This document shows, piece by piece, positions 60,865 through 64,000 of a stretch of DNA of 64,000 nt. The first letter of the stretch is position 1, and each line of letters begins with the position of its first letter. A model generated the notes under the pieces. The model saw nothing but the letters and a program-made list of their open reading frames with translations. It had not been told where the DNA came from and did no database searches. The DNA comes from Cytophagaceae bacterium. Lineage in GTDB: Bacteria; Bacteroidota; Bacteroidia; Cytophagales; UBA9547. Position numbers and translations under genes: made by a program. The DNA is taken from the NCBI GenBank assembly GCA_027488865.1, contig JAIYAU010000025.1, positions 337,682-401,681 of the forward strand. The letters run 5' to 3'.

Positions 60865-62334
60865 TTATTTAGTAATATTGTAAGCTTTGTATTCGCTTTT
60901 CTCTTCAGAAATAGTTACAATGGTATAATGATCTGGTTTTTCTATGATGTGCTGTACGACATTCTTTATGTCGATTCTTTTAGGCAGATCAAAAATGAAA
61001 TCAATAGGTGATGCTTTAATGGGTTTGGCTCCAACATACTCAGTGATTTCTTTTGGAATATAAAACAACTGATCTAGTGTTCCTAAACCATTCGTATAAA
61101 CTACGTTTGCGGATGCTAATTGTTTCCCTGTATTGTCTAGTCGAGCCCACACATAGCCATAGTTCTTCATTTTATAGTAACTAGGACTCCAAAAGTCAAA
61201 GGTACCGGAGAATGGATAATAGGCGATTTTACAAGGGAAAGTATATATTACTCTATTAAAATGAGGATCATCATAAATACGGGGTATGGAAGCTCCAGAA
61301 CGGAGAACTCCCAGGGTTTTATCAATTGCAATGATTGTACTTTGTACGTTTTTAGTTGTTCCATATTTAAACTTCAGGAAGTACAATCCGCCAAAATTAT
61401 ATCGTGTTTTTTCTCCAATATAGGTTTCTATTACATATATTTCATCGCGGCCAGTATCAAAAAACAATTGAGGTTGTACACACTCGCCCTCTACTTTCAG
61501 GGATTCCAGATGGAATTCTTTTGCATTTGAAAGTTTATTGTTTGGGCTTAACTCAATGGTTTCAAGTAACAGTTTTTTATCAGGATTCTTATTGACAAAG
61601 AATTTTTTTGAATCTGGAACAATATATGATTTCACCAAGATAGTCTTATTGTCTTCATTACTTAAAAGCCTCCAACCCACATAAAGACCACTACTATTCC
61701 CTTTAACATATGCTTTTGCCTCTATTGGGTCTGTTTTTAAAGGCAAGGTTTCTTTTGTCATTTGAAGTGATTCCCTTGAAAAGGTAAGGAGTTCATAGGT
61801 AATGGATATATCTTCTACATCGTAAACTAGTACATTTAACCCCTTAGCATTAAGAAAAGAACAAGCCACTCCGTCATGTGTCTCTTCTAATTTGTATTCT
61901 TTAGTTGTAGGATTACCTTTGGAGTCGAAAAAGGTAACGTTAAACTCTTTAAGGCATCTTATTGGAACGGAGGGGTATTCATAAAAAAACACCCCTTCTT
62001 TATCTCCGAGCGTTTCTCCTCTCGGGCCATCAAATACAAAACCATATTTTTTATCGATCTTCGTTTCCCATTCCTTAGCCAAAAGGTCGTTATACTTGGT
62101 GAACTTGTAATCCTCTCTGATTATAAAGCCAGAATTCTTTATATCCTTGATTTCAAGTGATGATGTAAAAAAAAAATTGTTGTAACCACCCCTAACAGCA
62201 GATTTTATTCCAGTCACTGAAATTAAACCTAAGTCTTTGTCAGATGAGGATAAAACTTGTTCTTTTTGAACCATATTTTGTGAGAAGGCACAAGCAGTTA
62301 AGAATACTAAAATGCCGATTGAAAAAATTTTCAT
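60865..62334 (-). CDS. Large secreted protein of unknown function
   Basis: 489 residues. The N-terminus 'MKIFSIGILVFLTACAFSQ' is a signal peptide; LTAC could be a lipobox (Cys15), or cleavage may follow at FSQ. The rest is beta-rich with no domain that I recognise ('GYNNFFFTSSLEIKDI', 'KYGFVFDGPRGETLG', 'VYDVEDISITYELL'). It ends in a Lys/Glu-rich helix. It has no sorting domain. It stands alone between palindrome P5 and the ABC relic. Confidence 0.75.
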   Translation of the reverse strand: MKIFSIGILVFLTACAFSQNMVQKEQVLSSSDKDLGLISVTGIKSAVRGGYNNFFFTSSLEIKDIKNSGFIIREDYKFTKYNDLLAKEWETKIDKKYGFVFDGPRGETLGDKEGVFFYEYPSVPIRCLKEFNVTFFDSKGNPTTKEYKLEETHDGVACSFLNAKGLNVLVYDVEDISITYELLTFSRESLQMTKETLPLKTDPIEAKAYVKGNSSGLYVGWRLLSNEDNKTILVKSYIVPDSKKFFVNKNPDKKLLLETIELSPNNKLSNAKEFHLESLKVEGECVQPQLFFDTGRDEIYVIETYIGEKTRYNFGGLYFLKFKYGTTKNVQSTIIAIDKTLGVLRSGASIPRIYDDPHFNRVIYTFPCKIAYYPFSGTFDFWSPSYYKMKNYGYVWARLDNTGKQLASANVVYTNGLGTLDQLFYIPKEITEYVGAKPIKASPIDFIFDLPKRIDIKNVVQHIIEKPDHYTIVTISEEKSEYKAYNITK

Positions 62335-62471
62335 CTTATTAGTTATGTTTTAGATTGTAATAGCGACTTATCAAGGTAGATTTACGCAATTGTAAAATTA
62401 AGAATAAAATGATTATCTCAAAATTCATAGAGTTAAATTGTGCACAGATGGGACGTTGGCCCACAGATTTA

Positions 62472-63119
62472 TTAGTACCAAGCCCTAGCTATTTTTTGGA
62501 AACTTGTAATAACATCATACGCATATTCAAGATTAACAACTATTTTATCCAATGAGTTAACAATGATAAGAATAACCATTTCCGTTGCAATAAACTGACC
62601 TACCGTTATTTCTTTATTCATAACCAAACATAATCCCAAGATCAAGGTCAATATAATGACAGCCGATTTTAAAAAAATAAGGGTCTTAAATTGTCGCAAC
62701 AGAATATTGAATTGAGCATTTCTCTCAAACAAATAGCCCCTAACATGATCATCTGATTTTAATAAATCCATATTGCCGAATTGACTATTATTTAGCGAAT
62801 ATATAATACGAGGAATTTCTTCAAACCTATCTACATCTTGGATCTTATTTTCGCTTTCTTTAATTGCTAAATCGAGACCCTGACGACTTACGTTGATAAA
62901 AACAAATCCAAAGATTAGTAGAAATAGTAAAGAAAATATAAAATAAAATGGATGGTATAAACAAAGCAAAATTGATCCTATAATAATTTGAATTATAGCT
63001 TTGGGGATTTCAAAGACCCATGTTGAAATGCCTTTTTGCACCATATGGGCATCAAAAAAATTGTTCATTTCCCTATCTTGGTGATTGTTTTCGATAGACT
63101 TAGGATACCCTATAGTTAC
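62472..63119 (-). pseudogene. Remnant of an ABC exporter membrane domain
   Basis: The frame reads 'IGYPKSIENNHQDREMNNFF' and then about 190 residues of transmembrane domain, with 'YHPFYFIFSLLFLLIFGFVF' and 'TVGQFIATEMVILIIVNSLD' near the end, before a stop after 'SFQKIARAWY'. This is the membrane half of HlyB-like or peptide ABC exporters. The ATPase domain is missing on one side and the N-terminus on the other, where the REP sequences of the transposase begin. It cannot work as a transporter. Confidence 0.7.
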
Positions 63120-63150
63120 ATCACCGCATGACCCTAATGCATAACCCCAT

Positions 63151-63198
63151 GGCGCAAGCGTCTCGCTTGTGCCTCACAACCATCAAGCGTCTCGCTTG
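63151..63198. repeat. Left REP pair of the transposase
   Basis: GGCGCAAGCG-TCT-CGCTTGTGCC (63151-63173) followed by CAAGCG-TCT-CGCTTG (63184-63198). The first is the exact inverse of the REP at 63855-63877 on the other side of the transposase gene. Confidence 0.9.
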
Positions 63199-63208
63199 CA
63201 TTCAAAAA

Positions 63209-63771
63209 TCATCCAATCAGTATTACCTCCACCATTCCATTCCGCCCCTCGATATAATCAATGGCACTGCTATATTGCCATGCCTCGGGCCTATCCACAA
63301 AACCTGCCTTTACTGGATTCATGTGATATACTCCAGCTTTTGATCCATCAGTTCATTGCTGTCCAGTTCTATTGGGTGATTGTGCTGTTGCCAGAACTGA
63401 AAGTCGTTATTGTTGTTGTTCTTCCTGCCAGCCCTTTGCATCATCCAATACATCCACTCACGCCGGCTTTCAGCCACACTCTCCTTGTTTTCCAACAGCT
63501 TACGGATAGAACTCGACGTAAAGCTCTTCAAATCCCTAATGATGCCTTCCAAAGGCTCTTTGTTGCTGCCAACAATCAGGTGCACGTGACTGGTCATGAT
63601 GCACCATGCATATACTTCAAGTCCCTTTTCTTTTTGGCAATACTTGATGCTGTCTACAAACACTGCCCTGTACTCCTCCCTGATGAACACATCGATCCAA
63701 TGGATAACGGTAAAGGTGACAAAATACAGCCTGTTGCTGTCCCTAATCTTGTACTTGCGGCTCATGAGCAA
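63209..63771 (-). pseudogene. REP-associated tyrosine transposase, frameshifted
   Basis: An IS200-like Y1 transposase of the RAYT group. The first frame (63771-63319) reads 'VTFTVIHWIDVFIREEYR', has the HUH-type 'HVHLIV' and stops after 'KLEYIT'. The next frame continues without a break as 'HMNPVKAGFVDRPEAWQYSS', which is the normal end of the family, to a TGA at 63209. One C appears lost at about 63326 (expected TATATCCACATG). Joined, the protein is about 187 residues. RAYTs mobilise REP sequences, and REPs flank this gene. Confidence 0.88.
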
Positions 63772-63830
63772 ATATAGTTTTTATTCAAATACAAGCGGAT
63801 GTTTAGGCAGAAACGAATGATTTCTTGTGT

Positions 63831-63909
63831 AAGCGGGACGCTTGATTAATGTAAGGCACAAGCGAGACGCTTGCGCCATGAGGGGAGGCACAAGTCGCAG
63901 ACTTGCGCC
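63831..63909. repeat. Right REP group of the transposase
   Basis: AAGCG-GGA-CGCTT (63831-63843), GGCACAAGCG-AGA-CGCTTGCGCC (63855-63877) and GGCACAAGTC-GCA-GACTTGCGCC (63887-63909). The last has matched changes in both arms, so the stem is kept although the sequence changed. Confidence 0.9.
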
Positions 63910-64000
63910 AGCGAGGGGGGACAATACAACTGACAGAGGGGATATTTAAGACGTATAAATTTCAACATCTGTTATTTCCTCCATAAATATCCCTGTAATA
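63910..64000. other. Right edge; possible C-terminus of a minus-strand gene
   Basis: From 64000 to 63949 the minus strand has an open frame ending '...TGIFMEEITDVEIYTS' with a TAA at 63946-63948. It may be the tail of a gene beyond the window, but the piece is too short to judge. Confidence 0.25.

Overview
The window is from a low-GC chromosome of the phylum Bacteroidota. This rests on the gene set: an AroG-type DAHP synthase fused to a type II chorismate mutase, a type IX secretion C-terminal sorting domain, a TonB receptor, a CASTOR/POLLUX-type channel, DUF2147 and DUF6089-like envelope proteins, and an ECF sigma/anti-sigma pair. Most genes lack a clear Shine-Dalgarno sequence, as is usual for the phylum. 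The class or genus cannot be set from what I can see.

Layout. 1-3.7 kb: two peptidyl-prolyl isomerases, proline dehydrogenase, DAHP synthase/chorismate mutase. 3.8-5.4 kb: a decayed element bounded by 66-bp direct repeats, holding a DUF4274 gene and the relic of a tyrosine recombinase. 5.3-17 kb: core genes (OM protein, DUF2147, CCA-adding enzyme, LysR, a ferredoxin/ferredoxin-reductase/ferredoxin set, OM barrel, TrmN6, kynurenine 3-monooxygenase, exported DsbA/FrnE-like protein, RibF). 17-34.4 kb: a mosaic accessory region with a Fic protein, an FCP1-like phosphatase, an AT-rich surface-glycan block (GT2, acyltransferase, polytopic membrane protein), VanW and a 149-bp copy of part of it, an ECF sigma factor with an anti-sigma protein carrying tandem VHL-beta-like domains, an S41 peptidase, and a Crp/Fnr regulator with a membrane acyltransferase-like protein. 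One dispersed hairpin repeat recurs four times here, and a small secreted protein is duplicated at about 24.9 and 31.5 kb.

34.4-45.4 kb: a T9SS cargo protein, a TonB receptor-PnuC-NadR operon for nicotinamide riboside salvage, a REP cluster beside a truncated DUF262/DUF1524 gene, a beta-propeller/SPOR protein, and a PAS histidine kinase with its response regulator. 45.4-58.1 kb: housekeeping (YeaQ-type protein, RF3, CLC transporter, SucD, a PstS-like/small membrane/DnaJ/NfeD operon, LysM protein, RhlE-type helicase, putative channel).

58.1-64 kb: a second accessory region with small orphan genes, two of them possibly immunity-like, set among copies of a 70-bp imperfect palindrome that also occurs at 34.3 kb. 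It continues with a large secreted protein of unknown function, an ABC-exporter relic, and a frameshifted REP-associated transposase framed by its own inverted REP sequences.

The least explained signals are the 70-bp palindromes lying just after stop codons, the GCCCGTAAA hairpin repeat with conserved flanks, and the sigma/anti-sigma pair with VHL-beta-like domains. I saw no rRNA, tRNA, CRISPR array or replication origin.
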